NCBI RefSeq assembly: GCF_041435435.1
Contig: NZ_CP108495.1
Location: forward strand, 55,239 to 119,238
Length of the DNA stretch: 64,000 bases
Origin: Streptomyces sp. NBC_01241
Lineage (GTDB): Bacteria > Actinomycetota > Actinomycetes > Streptomycetales > Streptomycetaceae
Reading direction: 5' to 3'
Part shown: in pieces, positions 49,738-58,234 of the stretch
How the letters are laid out: each line of letters opens with the position of its first letter
Position numbering within the stretch: position 1 is the stretch's first letter
Notes under the pieces: generated by a model
What the model was told of the DNA's origin: nothing
The model's input: only the letters and a program-made list of their open reading frames with translations
Database searches by the model: none
Position numbers and translations under genes: made by a program

Positions 49738-51657
49738 GTGACCGTGACGCAGACCGAGCAGACGGAACAGACCCCCGAGAACGAGGCGGCCGAACCGGCA
49801 GTCTTCGGCCGCCTGGTGGCGATCGACCCGCTCGACTTCGACCCCGACGGCGGTACGGAGAAGCTGGTCATCGTCGACCCGTACAACCACCGCAAGAAGC
49901 GCGAGGAGGGCGACACCACCGAGCCCGACGCGGCTCTGATCGCCAGCGTCGAGGAGGTCGGCGTTCAGCAGGCGATCATTCTGCGCCCGCAGGAGGGCGA
50001 GCGGGACGGACAGCTCGGCATCGTGATCGGCCAGCGCCGCACCCTGGCCGCGTTCCGCGTCGCCAGCGCGGCCGCACAGGAGGGCCGCGAGTACCGGAAG
50101 ATCCCGGCGATCATCCGCGACGACCTGCGCGGCGTCGATGACGAGGCGCTGACCGTCTCGATGGTGGAAAACCTGCACCGCCGCCAGGCGAGCGCGCAGG
50201 ACGACGTGGACGCCGCCGAGCAGCTCGCCCTTCTGGTCAAGGCCAAGAAGGTACCCAAGGCCCGGAAGCGCAGCCTGGCCGCCGCCATCGGCCGCACCGA
50301 GGAGGAGCTGGACGCGGCCCACAAGGTCGCGCAGATGGACGCGGAGACCCTGGAAGACCTCCGGGACGAGGAGATCGAATTCGACTGGGTCGAGCTGGGC
50401 GACTACGACGAGGTCAAGGACGTGTCCAATGCTCAGGTCACGCTCATGCGGGCCAAGGCCAAGGACGAGCAGGAGGGCAACGCCAAGCGGGGCGCGTGGA
50501 AGACCGCCATGCAGGAGCTGCGCGCCAAGAAGGCCCGGACCGAGCGGATCGAGACCCTGAAGGCCGAACTGGCCGAGAAGAAGGTCAACACCGTCCACTG
50601 GGTGTGGAACTGGTCCTACAGCCCCGCCCGGCCGCTGGAGGAGCTGGTCAGCGGCATCGGTATGCCGATGAGCGAGCAGGGGCACAGCGAGACCTGCGAG
50701 GGGCACGCCGCCACGATCGACCCCGACGCGGCCGAGGTGGTGTGGCTGTGCGTCGACTGGAAGAAGCACGGCCACCGGATTGCCGGGGCCGCCCAGGGCG
50801 ACGACAGCGACAGCGAGCCCGACGAGGAGGCGGACGCCAAGGCCGAGGCCGTGCGCGAGGAGCGCCGCCGCGTGAAGGTGAACAACCTCGCGTGGAGGAC
50901 TGCCCGGGAGGGCCGGGAGGCTCACATCGCGGACATGTGCAAGGACAAGGGCGAGGCCCCGGCCGACGTCAAGGACCTGATCATGCGGACGCTCCTCGTG
51001 AGCGATGGGCACTACGTGCACTACGTCGGGAGCCAGGAGCACGGGGCGATGCTGGCGAAGTTCCTGGGGGACGAGCGGCTCACCCGTCAGCCGAAGGACG
51101 TGATCACCTCTCTGCTCAAGAAGACCGCGAGCAAGCGGTATTGGTGGACGCTGTTCGCGCACGTGGCGGGCTACTTCGAGGCCGAGCACATGAAGGACGA
51201 CGCATGGCGCGGGGAGCCCCACTACCACCACGGCCCCTCGGTGCGCGGACGGATCAGGCCCGCGACCGCCGAGTGGATCAGCTTCCTGAAGCACCACGGG
51301 TACGGCGTGACGGAGGTCGAGGCGGAGACGGTGGCCACCGCCGAGCAGGAGGCCGAGGCCGAGGCCGAGCGCAGGGCCGAGCAGGAGCGGCAGCGCGAGG
51401 AGCGGGAAGCGGCCAGGGCCGCGCGGCAGGCCGAGAACCCCGCCCCCGACGAGGACGAGGAGTCCGGCGACGACGGCGACGACGGTGAAGAGGACTACCA
51501 GTACGACGACACGGATGAGGAGTACGAGGAACCGGCCGGGGCGGTAGAGAACGCGGACCCCGAGGCCGAGGACGAGACGGACGCGGGGCCGGACGAGGCG
51601 GAGGGGCGCGGGCACGCGCCCGCCGAGGACGGCCAGGAGGACGGCGAGCGGGAGTAA
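49738..51657 (+). CDS. ParB-like nuclease-domain protein with acidic tail
   Basis: 639 aa from GTG 49738 (GAAAGG upstream). Residues 55-185 carry the ParB/Srx core: GVQQAIILRPQEGE, VIGQRRTLAAFR (about 97-107) and MVENLHRRQAS (about 142-152). The middle is helical (NWSYSPARPLEELVSGIGMP). The last 110 residues are coiled-coil then extremely acidic (DEDEESGDDGDDGEEDYQYD). Known: ParB folds bind DNA and act in partition or regulation. No ParA is present beside it. Confidence 0.85.
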   Translation: MTVTQTEQTEQTPENEAAEPAVFGRLVAIDPLDFDPDGGTEKLVIVDPYNHRKKREEGDTTEPDAALIASVEEVGVQQAIILRPQEGERDGQLGIVIGQRRTLAAFRVASAAAQEGREYRKIPAIIRDDLRGVDDEALTVSMVENLHRRQASAQDDVDAAEQLALLVKAKKVPKARKRSLAAAIGRTEEELDAAHKVAQMDAETLEDLRDEEIEFDWVELGDYDEVKDVSNAQVTLMRAKAKDEQEGNAKRGAWKTAMQELRAKKARTERIETLKAELAEKKVNTVHWVWNWSYSPARPLEELVSGIGMPMSEQGHSETCEGHAATIDPDAAEVVWLCVDWKKHGHRIAGAAQGDDSDSEPDEEADAKAEAVREERRRVKVNNLAWRTAREGREAHIADMCKDKGEAPADVKDLIMRTLLVSDGHYVHYVGSQEHGAMLAKFLGDERLTRQPKDVITSLLKKTASKRYWWTLFAHVAGYFEAEHMKDDAWRGEPHYHHGPSVRGRIRPATAEWISFLKHHGYGVTEVEAETVATAEQEAEAEAERRAEQERQREEREAARAARQAENPAPDEDEESGDDGDDGEEDYQYDDTDEEYEEPAGAVENADPEAEDETDAGPDEAEGRGHAPAEDGQEDGERE

Positions 51658-51700
51658 CAGCGGCACCGGGCAGGCCCGTTCCTTGACGGGCCTGCCCCGG

Positions 51701-51742
51701 CCGGGGCGGCGGTTGGCACCGCCGCCCCGGCCCTCGAAACCC
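51701..51742 (+). promoter_or_regulatory. hairpin-box element B7 (TTGGCA loop)
   Basis: CCGGGGCGGCGG-TTGGCA-CCGCCGCCCCGG then CTCGAAACCC (51733-51742). Confidence 0.8.
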
Positions 51743-51765
51743 ATCACGCACGAGGAGAGCGCACC

Positions 51766-52128
51766 ATGACAGACGTTCGTATCGACCCCCACACCGACAC
51801 GGCCGGGGACCGGCTGATCCGCACGCTCGAAGCCCACGGGCTGACGGCCCGCACCGGCACCGATGTCCACACCGGCACCGACATGGTCACCGTCGACATC
51901 GCGGGCGGGCCCGAAATCTGGATCGCGGACCGCACCGGCCACACCGACAGCCCCGTGGACGCCCACCCCGGATGGGTCGCGGTCTACCGGCCGCACGCCG
52001 ACCTCAGCGACGAGGGAGAGACCGAGGTCTACCGGTCCGAGGGAGCAAGCGGCTTCACCCAGGACACCGCCGCTCTGGTGGTCGCGGTCGTCCAGTGCGC
52101 CGCCGCCCGCAGCCTGGCCGCCGCGTGA
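51766..52128 (+). CDS. hypothetical protein, paralogue of the 52525 product
   Basis: 120 aa. GAGGAGAG before the ATG. VDIAGGPEIWIADRTGHTDS, HPGWVAVYRPHADLSDEGET and EVYRSEG align with VQVAGPAQLWISDADAQLDY, HTGWTAFYHSHGLDTEEDAP and EVYRSTD of the 52525 protein. Soluble beta-rich. Stop overlaps the next GTG. No family recognised. Confidence 0.76.
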   Translation: MTDVRIDPHTDTAGDRLIRTLEAHGLTARTGTDVHTGTDMVTVDIAGGPEIWIADRTGHTDSPVDAHPGWVAVYRPHADLSDEGETEVYRSEGASGFTQDTAALVVAVVQCAAARSLAAA

Positions 52129-52442
52129 CGGCCCCCGTCCACGACGCCCGAGCGCTGGCCCACCTGGCCCGCCAAGACGCCGGGCCGCCCCCGGCAGAGG
52201 CCGAGGAACGCGCCGACTGGCGCGCGGAGCTGCGCGCGGCCCACGACGACTACCGCGCCGGCCGCGCCATTGCGGTCGGCGTCGACCGGCTCGACACGGT
52301 CCGGCGCGCGGTCCGGGCCGGACGCTACGACGCCCGAGACCACCAGGACCTCACGGAGGCCCTGGCCGCCGTGGAACACGGCTGCATGTCCTCCTGGCGC
52401 ACCACCCCTTACGGGCTGGTCTGGATCGACAACGAGTTCTGA
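52125..52442 (+). CDS. small hypothetical protein
   Basis: 105 aa, GTG overlapping the previous stop (GTGA). Helical: ARALAHLARQDAGPPPAEAE, RADWRAELRAAHDDYRAGRA, ending TTPYGLVWIDNEF. Co-translated with the 51766 gene. No family recognised. Confidence 0.74.
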   Translation: MTAPVHDARALAHLARQDAGPPPAEAEERADWRAELRAAHDDYRAGRAIAVGVDRLDTVRRAVRAGRYDARDHQDLTEALAAVEHGCMSSWRTTPYGLVWIDNEF

Positions 52443-52448
52443 ACTGCC

Positions 52449-52497
52449 CCGGCCGGGGCGGCGGATGGCACCGCCGCCCCGGCCCCGCTCGAAACCC
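52449..52497 (+). promoter_or_regulatory. hairpin-box element B8
   Basis: GGCCGGGGCGGCGG-ATGGCA-CCGCCGCCCCGGCC then CTCGAAACCC (52488-52497). Confidence 0.8.
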
Positions 52498-52524
52498 ACC
52501 ACCCCGAGAACGAGGAGATCACCC

Positions 52525-52863
52525 ATGACGGACGCTCAAGAACGCACGGCCCGCGACCTGCTGAGCGAGGCACTCCAGGCGGAAGGGCACACCATCGGCG
52601 GGGAGGCGTGGCTGGGCAGCGGCTGTTTCGTTCTGACGGTCCAGGTCGCCGGTCCGGCCCAGCTCTGGATCAGTGACGCCGACGCCCAGCTCGACTATCC
52701 GCCTGCCGAGCACACCGGTTGGACCGCGTTCTACCACTCCCATGGCCTGGACACCGAGGAGGACGCTCCCGAGGTCTACCGGTCCACCGACACCGACTGT
52801 GCGGCGGACACCGCGAATCTCGTGCGGATCGTCAACGCCTACGTGGCCGCCGCCACGGCGTAG
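52525..52863 (+). CDS. hypothetical protein, paralogue of the 51766 product
   Basis: 112 aa. GAGGAG before the ATG. See the 51766 entry for the aligned segments; about one third identity over 90 residues by eye, so an old duplication. Soluble, beta-rich. No family recognised. Confidence 0.76.
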   Translation: MTDAQERTARDLLSEALQAEGHTIGGEAWLGSGCFVLTVQVAGPAQLWISDADAQLDYPPAEHTGWTAFYHSHGLDTEEDAPEVYRSTDTDCAADTANLVRIVNAYVAAATA

Positions 52864-52873
52864 CCGGAACGCA

Positions 52874-52955
52874 GACCGGCGACCGCCCTGCCATAAGGCA
52901 GGACCCCCCACACAAGTGCGGCAGGCTGGCGCGGTCGCCGGTCTTCTCGAAACCC
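52874..52955 (+). promoter_or_regulatory. orphan cruciform with TCTCGAAACCC box, no gene attached
   Basis: GACCGGCGACCGC (52874-52886) pairs with GCGGTCGCCGGTC (52931-52943) and encloses a second hairpin CCTGCC-ATAA-GGCAGG. CTCGAAACCC follows at about 52946-52955. The 53175 gene further on has its own leader, so this copy seems to have lost its gene. Confidence 0.55.
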
Positions 52956-53095
52956 GTACCGCGCGTGGTGGCGACATCCCCAGAAGGGGGCGCTACTTCC
53001 ACGCGGAACGAGAGAACACCAGGGTAGCGGGTCCAGGCCAGGGGACGAAAAGAGATCAGAAAAGCGCCCCCAGTGCTTCCGATTCGGGTGAAAGC

Positions 53096-53156
53096 TGGTA
53101 TTGTTGTTCTTGTTGGAAGGGGATGGCACCCCGACTAGCACCACCACTCGAAACCC
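53096..53156 (+). promoter_or_regulatory. leader element L12
   Basis: CTGGTATTGTTGTTCTT promoter, hairpin loop ATGGCA with GTTGG / CTAGC outer pairs (53112-53139), box CTCGAAACCC (53147-53156). Confidence 0.82.
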
Positions 53157-53174
53157 GTACGGAAGAGGCAACCG

Positions 53175-53459
53175 ATGGCTTCCACCCTGGAACTCTCCGA
53201 GGCCGCGCTGACCGGTCTGCGCGACTACCTCATGGCCACCGCCGCCGACGAGGACAAGGCCCCGCTGGAGGAACTGGACGGACTCAGCGACACCGTCCTC
53301 GCGGCCTACTGGCACGGCTACGTCGAGGCCAGCAAGGCCGGACGCGACGGGCAGGCACTGCACGCGGCCGCGCTCAGCAAGGCACTCGCCGCGCCGCTCG
53401 GCGCGGTCTGCGCCGAGACCGGCGCACTGCGCGCCGCCCTCGCCCAGTCCTTCCAGTAA
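53175..53459 (+). CDS. small hypothetical protein
   Basis: 94 aa. GGAAGAGG before the ATG. Entirely helical: LELSEAALTGLRDYLMATAA, DTVLAAYWHGYVEASKAGRD, ALSKALAAPLGAVCAETGAL. No family recognised. Confidence 0.74.
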   Translation: MASTLELSEAALTGLRDYLMATAADEDKAPLEELDGLSDTVLAAYWHGYVEASKAGRDGQALHAAALSKALAAPLGAVCAETGALRAALAQSFQ

Positions 53460-53467
53460 CCCGACCC

Positions 53468-53510
53468 GGCCGGGCGGCGGATGGCACCGCCGCCCGGCCC
53501 CTCGAAATCC
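53468..53510 (+). promoter_or_regulatory. hairpin-box element B10
   Basis: GGCCGGGCGGCGG-ATGGCA-CCGCCGCCCGGCC, one base pair shorter than B3/B6 with both sides changed, then box variant CTCGAAATCC (53501-53510). Confidence 0.78.
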
Positions 53511-53538
53511 GCCCCGTTCAGCCAGAGAGAGGCCCCCG

Positions 53539-53775
53539 ATGACCACCCCCTCCCCAGACGTCGAAGCCGGCCCCGCGAAGACCCGCACCATCGACGAGCC
53601 CGAGATCGACAAGCGCAGCGCCGAATCCCCCTACTTCGGACGGTTCACCTGCGACGTCTGCGGCGACGACTTCGCCGTCCACCGTTCGCTCACCGTCGAA
53701 GAGCGCGAGTTCACCGACATCGAGACCCGCGCGACGTGGTCCGGCCTGATCGTGGTCGCCTGCGACCGCAGCTAA
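53539..53775 (+). CDS. small hypothetical protein with CxxC
   Basis: 78 aa. GAGAGAGG before the ATG. FGRFTCDVCGDDFAVHRSLT has a single CxxC with a nearby His, then EREFTDIETRATWSGLIVVA. Possibly a small zinc-binding protein, though only one clear ligand pair is seen. No family recognised. Confidence 0.72.
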   Translation: MTTPSPDVEAGPAKTRTIDEPEIDKRSAESPYFGRFTCDVCGDDFAVHRSLTVEEREFTDIETRATWSGLIVVACDRS

Positions 53776-53790
53776 CAGCACCCGACCCAC

Positions 53791-53834
53791 CCGGGGCGGC
53801 GGATGGCACCGCCGCCCCGGCCCCCTCGAAACCC
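53791..53834 (+). promoter_or_regulatory. hairpin-box element B11
   Basis: CCGGGGCGGCGG-ATGGCA-CCGCCGCCCCGG then CTCGAAACCC (53825-53834). Confidence 0.8.
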
Positions 53835-53855
53835 GACGCAAGGAGAAGCCCGACC

Positions 53856-54632
53856 ATGACCCTCCCCAGCGACCTGCCGAACCCCGACGGCAACGCCGAG
53901 ACCGCCCGCTCCCGCCGTGACCTCCTGGTCGCCCGGCACGACGGCCGGATGTTCACCGAGACCATCGGCCGCCCCCTGCTCCGCGCCCAGCAGACCGCGC
54001 AGACCTACCGGGCGGCCGCCGATCACGCCGAGCTCGACCGGTGCGGAGCTCCCGATCGCGTCTGGCTCAGGGGCCAGTCGGCCCTGTGCCACCACCGCGC
54101 CCGCATCGCGGCCGACGAGGCCGCCCTGGCCACCGAGCGGACGCAGCCGGGCCAGGCCGCCGCGTGGGCCGCCCTGGCCGACCGCTACGCGACGGCGGCC
54201 CGCCACCTCGCCCGCCCCGCACCGGTCCGGGCCGCAGAGATCACCAACCTCCGCGTCGCCGCCGATGCGCTGGAGGCCCTGATGACCCCCGTGATCCCGG
54301 CGCAGCCCGCCGCCCCCCTGTCCTGCATCGCCCTGTTCAGCGTCGACAGCGGTCGCCAGGCGCTCGACAGCGCCCGACGCGGTAACGGGCCGGTGCTCAG
54401 GCACGTGAACACGGTGGAGGTGGAGCTGCTGCTGTTCGCCGCGTACGCCCAGGGGCAGGCCGAGACCGGCTACCACATCGCCACACAGGCCGTCCGTGCG
54501 CTCGACCGCGCCCGCAAGACCGCGCCCGAGGACGAGGCCGAAGCCATGGACCCGCAGGCCCTGGCCACCGCCTTCGAGCTGAGCGAGCAGGCCCTGGACG
54601 CGGCCGAGGCCGCCACCCCGCCCGCGCCGTAG
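53856..54632 (+). CDS. helical hypothetical protein
   Basis: 258 aa. AAGGAG before the ATG. Almost all helix: LLRAQQTAQTYRAAADHAEL, HHRARIAADEAALATERTQP, WAALADRYATAARHLARPAP, ending in ELSEQALDAAEAATPPAP. A coiled-coil or helical-bundle protein. No catalytic motif or family recognised. Confidence 0.75.
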   Translation: MTLPSDLPNPDGNAETARSRRDLLVARHDGRMFTETIGRPLLRAQQTAQTYRAAADHAELDRCGAPDRVWLRGQSALCHHRARIAADEAALATERTQPGQAAAWAALADRYATAARHLARPAPVRAAEITNLRVAADALEALMTPVIPAQPAAPLSCIALFSVDSGRQALDSARRGNGPVLRHVNTVEVELLLFAAYAQGQAETGYHIATQAVRALDRARKTAPEDEAEAMDPQALATAFELSEQALDAAEAATPPAP

Positions 54633-54647
54633 AACCCGAGCCCGGCC

Positions 54648-54683
54648 GGGACGGCCGCACCGCCGCCGTCCCGGCCCCGGACC
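54648..54683 (+). promoter_or_regulatory. degenerate hairpin B12 without UGGC loop or box
   Basis: GGCCGGGACGGC and GCCGTCCCGGCC still pair, but the loop lacks TGGC and the downstream sequence reads CCCCGGACCCCC instead of CTCGAAACCC. Confidence 0.5.
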
Positions 54684-54702
54684 CCCAGGAGAGCCCTGCC
54701 CG

Positions 54703-55512
54703 ATGCCCCAGCCCCATCCCGAGGCGCACGAAGGAACGCCCGCCACGCTGTACGAAAGCCTGCTGACGCGCCCCTTCTACCTGCCGGGTGCGCACCTGCC
54801 CGACTCAGCCGGCCCCGTCTGGACCTGCTGGACATGCACCACACCGTGGCCGTGCGCCACCGCCCAGCCGTACCTCCGGGCCGGACAGTGCAGCACGCGC
54901 AGCGCGACGACCCAGTGGAAGCCGTGCGGCGCGACGACCCAGTGGGAGCGGAACGGCCCCCGACGCTGGCACGTCGGCCCAGACTGCTACACCCGCAAGG
55001 ATGCCCTGAACGCGCTGGCCGAGGAACTCCACCAGCAGCGCATGGCGAACCCCACCTACCCGCCCAGCCACTACTACCCGGAGAAACCCCGCCGCCGCCG
55101 ACGCCAGCGCCCGCCGTACGACCACACCCCCATGGGGCCGGGCGACATCCAGCCCGGCACCTGGCTATGGGTCATCCCCGGCGGACTCCACCCCGGATGG
55201 GGCGACATCCACCGACTCGCCATGCTCACCGCACTCGGCACGCCGTACTGCGAGGTCTGGATGGACGACACCACCGTTCACCGCGTCCGATCCGAGAAGC
55301 TGATCGTCACCGACGCCGGACGCCAGGCCGCCCACGCCGCAGGGCTCACCACCCTCCGGCAGGCGAGCGGGCCCCGACCGCGCCCCCTGCTCCCCGAATG
55401 GCGATGGGTCGACTGGACCCTGGCCGAGCACATCGCCCACCAGGAGCACGCCGCCCCCACAACTGAGCCAGCCGAACAGCCCGTCCAGGACGAGCTGTTC
55501 ACCGTCGCCTGA
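54703..55512 (+). CDS. hypothetical protein with Trp/Cys-rich N-terminus
   Basis: 269 aa. AGGAGAG before the ATG. VWTCWTCTTPWPCATAQPYL has three Cys, and the near-repeat RSATTQWKPCG / CGATTQWERNG is notable (WKPCGATTQWERNGPRRWHV). A basic patch KPRRRRRQRPP separates it from a C-terminal domain (GPGDIQPGTWLWVIPGGLHP, VTDAGRQAAHAAGLTTLRQA). No family recognised. Confidence 0.74.
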   Translation: MPQPHPEAHEGTPATLYESLLTRPFYLPGAHLPDSAGPVWTCWTCTTPWPCATAQPYLRAGQCSTRSATTQWKPCGATTQWERNGPRRWHVGPDCYTRKDALNALAEELHQQRMANPTYPPSHYYPEKPRRRRRQRPPYDHTPMGPGDIQPGTWLWVIPGGLHPGWGDIHRLAMLTALGTPYCEVWMDDTTVHRVRSEKLIVTDAGRQAAHAAGLTTLRQASGPRPRPLLPEWRWVDWTLAEHIAHQEHAAPTTEPAEQPVQDELFTVA

Positions 55513-55949
55513 CGGACTACCCCGGCCCGGAACGACCATCGTTCCGGGCCGGAGGTATGTCCGCGTCCGGCGCGGCGACGGCGCCGACGGGCCGATGAGG
55601 GCGAGGGAACCGCGGAGGCCGTCGGCGCCACCGTCGTGCGCGCCGGCCTGCCGGAGAACGCGCGGCGAGTGCGCCCGCCGTGGAGCGGCACCCGGCCTCC
55701 GGCCGGATGCGAGGGGCGCTCTCGCGCCACCCCCTCGCGCACCCCCGGCGCCCGTGGCCGGCCCCGGTGGCACGGCAGCGGGAACCAGGGTGTGACGGCC
55801 GCTCGTACCTCACGGCCAGGCCAGGATGCGCGACGGGGCGCTTTCCTCGTGGTCGCCGCCGCGACGGGGGACCTCCAAGTCGGGGCCGGGGCGGCGGCGA
55901 CCTCGAGGACGCTCCGCCCGGCGGGGCCCCTGGAGCTACTCGTCGTACG

Positions 55950-56571
55950 GCACCCGTCCTTCGGTCGGGTACTGGGGGCTCCTCGCCCCCAGACCCCTCG
56001 CCAGCGCCAAGGGCGCGCTGGACCGCCCAGGTGGACAAGCAACAGGCCCCGGGCATCGCGGGGTTGTCCCGCGGCCTGCGGGCCGGTGGTGAAGGTGCGG
56101 GTGGTTGCCCGCGGCGTGGCCGTCGGTGGGGGGTCTCATCGCACCTTCGGTGCGATCCGGCCGTGCGCCGCAGTCGTCGGGCGTGGCCGCCCTCCTTATT
56201 GCGGCCCTCCGGTCGCTGCGCTCCCTGCGGGCTGCGGTCGCAAGCTCCCTTGCGCGAAGCCCCGGGGGGCTCCTCCGGACGCCCGCCCCCCGGGGACCGG
56301 GGGACGGGCTGAAGTCCGTTGTGGCCGGGGCGATTCCTCCGCGTCGTCGTCGTCCGCCGGCACCGTCGTGGTGACCGCGAGGGGCTGAGGTCGAGGAGGG
56401 CCAGGAGGAGCTGGAGCCGGTGGAGAAGGTGCGGGCCGGCCCGGGGCCGGGGGAGGGAAAAGCGGCTGGCAAGGAGGGGGGCGGCGGGGCCCGGACGCCC
56501 TCTAAAAGATCATGGAACTTCCGGGAAAAACCCTGGTCAGACCCCCTTTTCGGCTAGGTGATCCGGCCCAA
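55950..56571 (+). repeat. long non-coding dispersed repeat R3
   Basis: CACCCGTCCTTCGG to GGTTGTCCCGCGG matches R2, R4 and R5; 56139-56621 matches R1 (44083-44565) at a constant offset of 12056. No convincing gene in 55513-56651. Confidence 0.8.
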
Positions 56572-56574
56572 CAC

Positions 56575-56636
56575 TGGTAATATTGAGCTTGTTGGAAGGG
56601 GATGGCACCCCGGACAACGAGAACCCCTCGAAACCC
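56575..56636 (+). promoter_or_regulatory. leader element L13
   Basis: CTGGTAATATTGAGC promoter, hairpin loop ATGGCA, GTTG / CAAC outer pairs (56591-56618), box CTCGAAACCC (56627-56636). Confidence 0.82.
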
Positions 56637-56651
56637 ACACCGGAGGAACCC

Positions 56652-57035
56652 ATGAGCGAGCAGATCACCCCCGAGCGTCAGGCCGAGGCGGAGACGATCG
56701 GCCGCACGGTCTACCAGGCCATGCGCGCCGAGATGATCGAAGCGTCCAGCCAGCGGGAGGGCATCGACACCCCCCTCCTCATGGCAGGGCTGGAGGTCGA
56801 GGCGACCTACCAGGCCGCCCGCGAGGCACTGACGAAGGCCCGCGCCGAACGCCAGAACGTGCACTACGCCATGTGGCGCGCGAACAAGGACCCCCGCGCC
56901 GTCGCGGCCCTGCTGCCCGCCACCGTCAAGGCCGCCACCGTGCGCGCTGCCGTAGTCAAGCTCGCGCCGTCCCAGGACTTCGAGGCCCTGCCGCTGTGGC
57001 GCACCGACGACGAGGAGGCCGCAGCCACCAACTGA
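56652..57035 (+). CDS. helical hypothetical protein
   Basis: 127 aa. GGAGGA before the ATG. RQAEAETIGRTVYQAMRAEM, EVEATYQAAREALTKARAER, AALLPATVKAATVRAAVVKL. Its YQAMRAEMIEASSQRE recalls YQEVRAEMIETAHQRE near the C-terminus of the ArdC-like protein at 61368, suggesting a shared or exchanged segment. No family recognised. Confidence 0.75.
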   Translation: MSEQITPERQAEAETIGRTVYQAMRAEMIEASSQREGIDTPLLMAGLEVEATYQAAREALTKARAERQNVHYAMWRANKDPRAVAALLPATVKAATVRAAVVKLAPSQDFEALPLWRTDDEEAAATN

Positions 57036-57043
57036 CCCCGAAC

Positions 57044-57088
57044 GGCCGGGCGGCGGATGGCACCGCCGCCCGGCCCCGCTCGAAACCC
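57044..57088 (+). promoter_or_regulatory. hairpin-box element B13
   Basis: GGCCGGGCGGCGG-ATGGCA-CCGCCGCCCGGCC then CTCGAAACCC (57079-57088). Confidence 0.8.
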
Positions 57089-57116
57089 GATACGACGCAC
57101 CGCAGGAGAGCACGCC

Positions 57117-57494
57117 ATGAAGTTCCAGGTCCACACCGCCATCGGCCACGACGCGACCCTTGTTCCGGCCCCGCTCGACACCCACGAGGCCGCCCGAGAG
57201 TTCACCGCCACGCTGGCCCACCTTTTCCAGGTCGAGCCCGCCCGTGTCATCCATGACGAATACCGGGCCGCCGAGTACGTGTGGACCAACGTCACCGTGT
57301 CCCTTCCCGCCATCGGTGAGGCGGTGTTCAGCGTGGACAGCCGCAAGACGGCCCGCGAAGCGGTCCGCCTGTACCTGGACAACAAGGCGGTGCCGTTCGC
57401 CTGGACGGACAGCAGGAGCGCCGGGCAGACGTTCGCCGGAGCCGTGGCCGCCGCCGTCCGCGAGCGTGACGCCCGCGCGGCCCGCCAAGGCTGA
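57117..57494 (+). CDS. hypothetical protein
   Basis: 125 aa. AGGAGAG before the ATG. FQVHTAIGHDATLVPAPLDT, ARVIHDEYRAAEYVWTNVTV, TAREAVRLYLDNKAVPFAWT. Soluble alpha/beta. No family recognised. Followed by hairpin 57503-57528. Confidence 0.74.
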   Translation: MKFQVHTAIGHDATLVPAPLDTHEAAREFTATLAHLFQVEPARVIHDEYRAAEYVWTNVTVSLPAIGEAVFSVDSRKTAREAVRLYLDNKAVPFAWTDSRSAGQTFAGAVAAAVRERDARAARQG

Positions 57495-57502
57495 ACAGGC
57501 TT

Positions 57503-57528
57503 GGGGCGGCGGTCATCGCCGCCGCCCC
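57503..57528 (+). terminator. 10-bp hairpin, loop TCATCG
   Basis: GGGGCGGCGG-TCATCG-CCGCCGCCCC. The same stem as the B elements but a different loop and no CTCGAAACCC box; a natural control showing that loop and box go together. Confidence 0.6.
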
Positions 57529-57584
57529 GAACCCCAGAAAAACCCCTGATCAGAACCGCCCCCCGCTTCCATATCCGGCTCAAC

Positions 57585-57647
57585 GCTGGTAATATTGAGC
57601 TTGTTGGAAGGGGGTGGCACCCCGACCGGCACCACCACTCGAAACCC
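57585..57647 (+). promoter_or_regulatory. leader element L14
   Basis: CTGGTAATATTGAGC promoter, hairpin loop GTGGCA with GTTGG / CCGGC outer pairs (57603-57630), box CTCGAAACCC (57638-57647). Confidence 0.82.
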
Positions 57648-57665
57648 ACACCACGGAGGAACCCC

Positions 57666-58181
57666 GTGATCACCACCACCATCGAGCACAGCAGGGTCTA
57701 CGGCACCACCGCCCGCGTCAGCGACCACCACGGTTGGCTCAAGGCCACTCTGCGACAGCACGGATTCGAGTGGTCCCACTCCCTGAACGCGTTCGCCGCC
57801 CCCGGCACCCGTACCTGGCCGTTCGACCCCTTCAAGTTCGCCAAGGTCACCGGCGAACTCCGGCGGTGCGGATTCCCCGTCAAGGTGGTCGTCGACAACG
57901 CGCGGCCCGAGGCCGACCCGGTCGCGGACGCGGTGACCGAGCTGTTCGATCTCGCGTACGCCGTTCAGCGGCTCGGGGCGGCACTCGCCCAGGACATGCT
58001 CACCCGGCCTAGCCGGGTCACCGCCGAGCGCGTGAGGCAGGCCCAGGAAGCCGTGGAGGCCGCCACCGCCAAGGCCGAGGAGATCGAGCAGCGCCCCGGC
58101 GTCTACGAGCACCCCGAGATGCGAAACGTCTGGCACCTCCTCAACCAGGGGTGGACGGCCGTCGGTCTGCCCCCCTTCTAG
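57666..58181 (+). CDS. hypothetical protein
   Basis: 171 aa from GTG 57666 (GGAGG upstream). The N-terminal half (TTARVSDHHGWLKATLRQHG, FEWSHSLNAFAAPGTRTWPF) has a compact aromatic fold; the C-terminal half is helical (ERVRQAQEAVEAATAKAEEI). No family recognised. Confidence 0.74.
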   Translation: MITTTIEHSRVYGTTARVSDHHGWLKATLRQHGFEWSHSLNAFAAPGTRTWPFDPFKFAKVTGELRRCGFPVKVVVDNARPEADPVADAVTELFDLAYAVQRLGAALAQDMLTRPSRVTAERVRQAQEAVEAATAKAEEIEQRPGVYEHPEMRNVWHLLNQGWTAVGLPPF

Positions 58182-58195
58182 GCCCCCGCACATCC

Positions 58196-58234
58196 CCGAA
58201 GGGGCGGACGCCGACCAGGCGTCCGCCCCTTCGG
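58196..58234 (+). terminator. 17-bp perfect hairpin terminator
   Basis: CCGAAGGGGCGGACGCC, loop GACCA, GGCGTCCGCCCCTTCGG; 15 bp past the stop. The loop is the same as at 43803. Confidence 0.75.

Noticed and set aside
49195..51996. Very long open frame on the minus strand (over 900 codons) opposite the ParB-like gene
   Set aside because: It is the antisense shadow of a high-GC gene, has no ribosome site and the composition of mirrored third positions; the plus-strand ParB-like frame has clear motifs.
55513..55950. Open frames in the gap before repeat R3
   Set aside because: No ribosome site or coding-type codon pattern; all six frames look alike in this GC-rich stretch.
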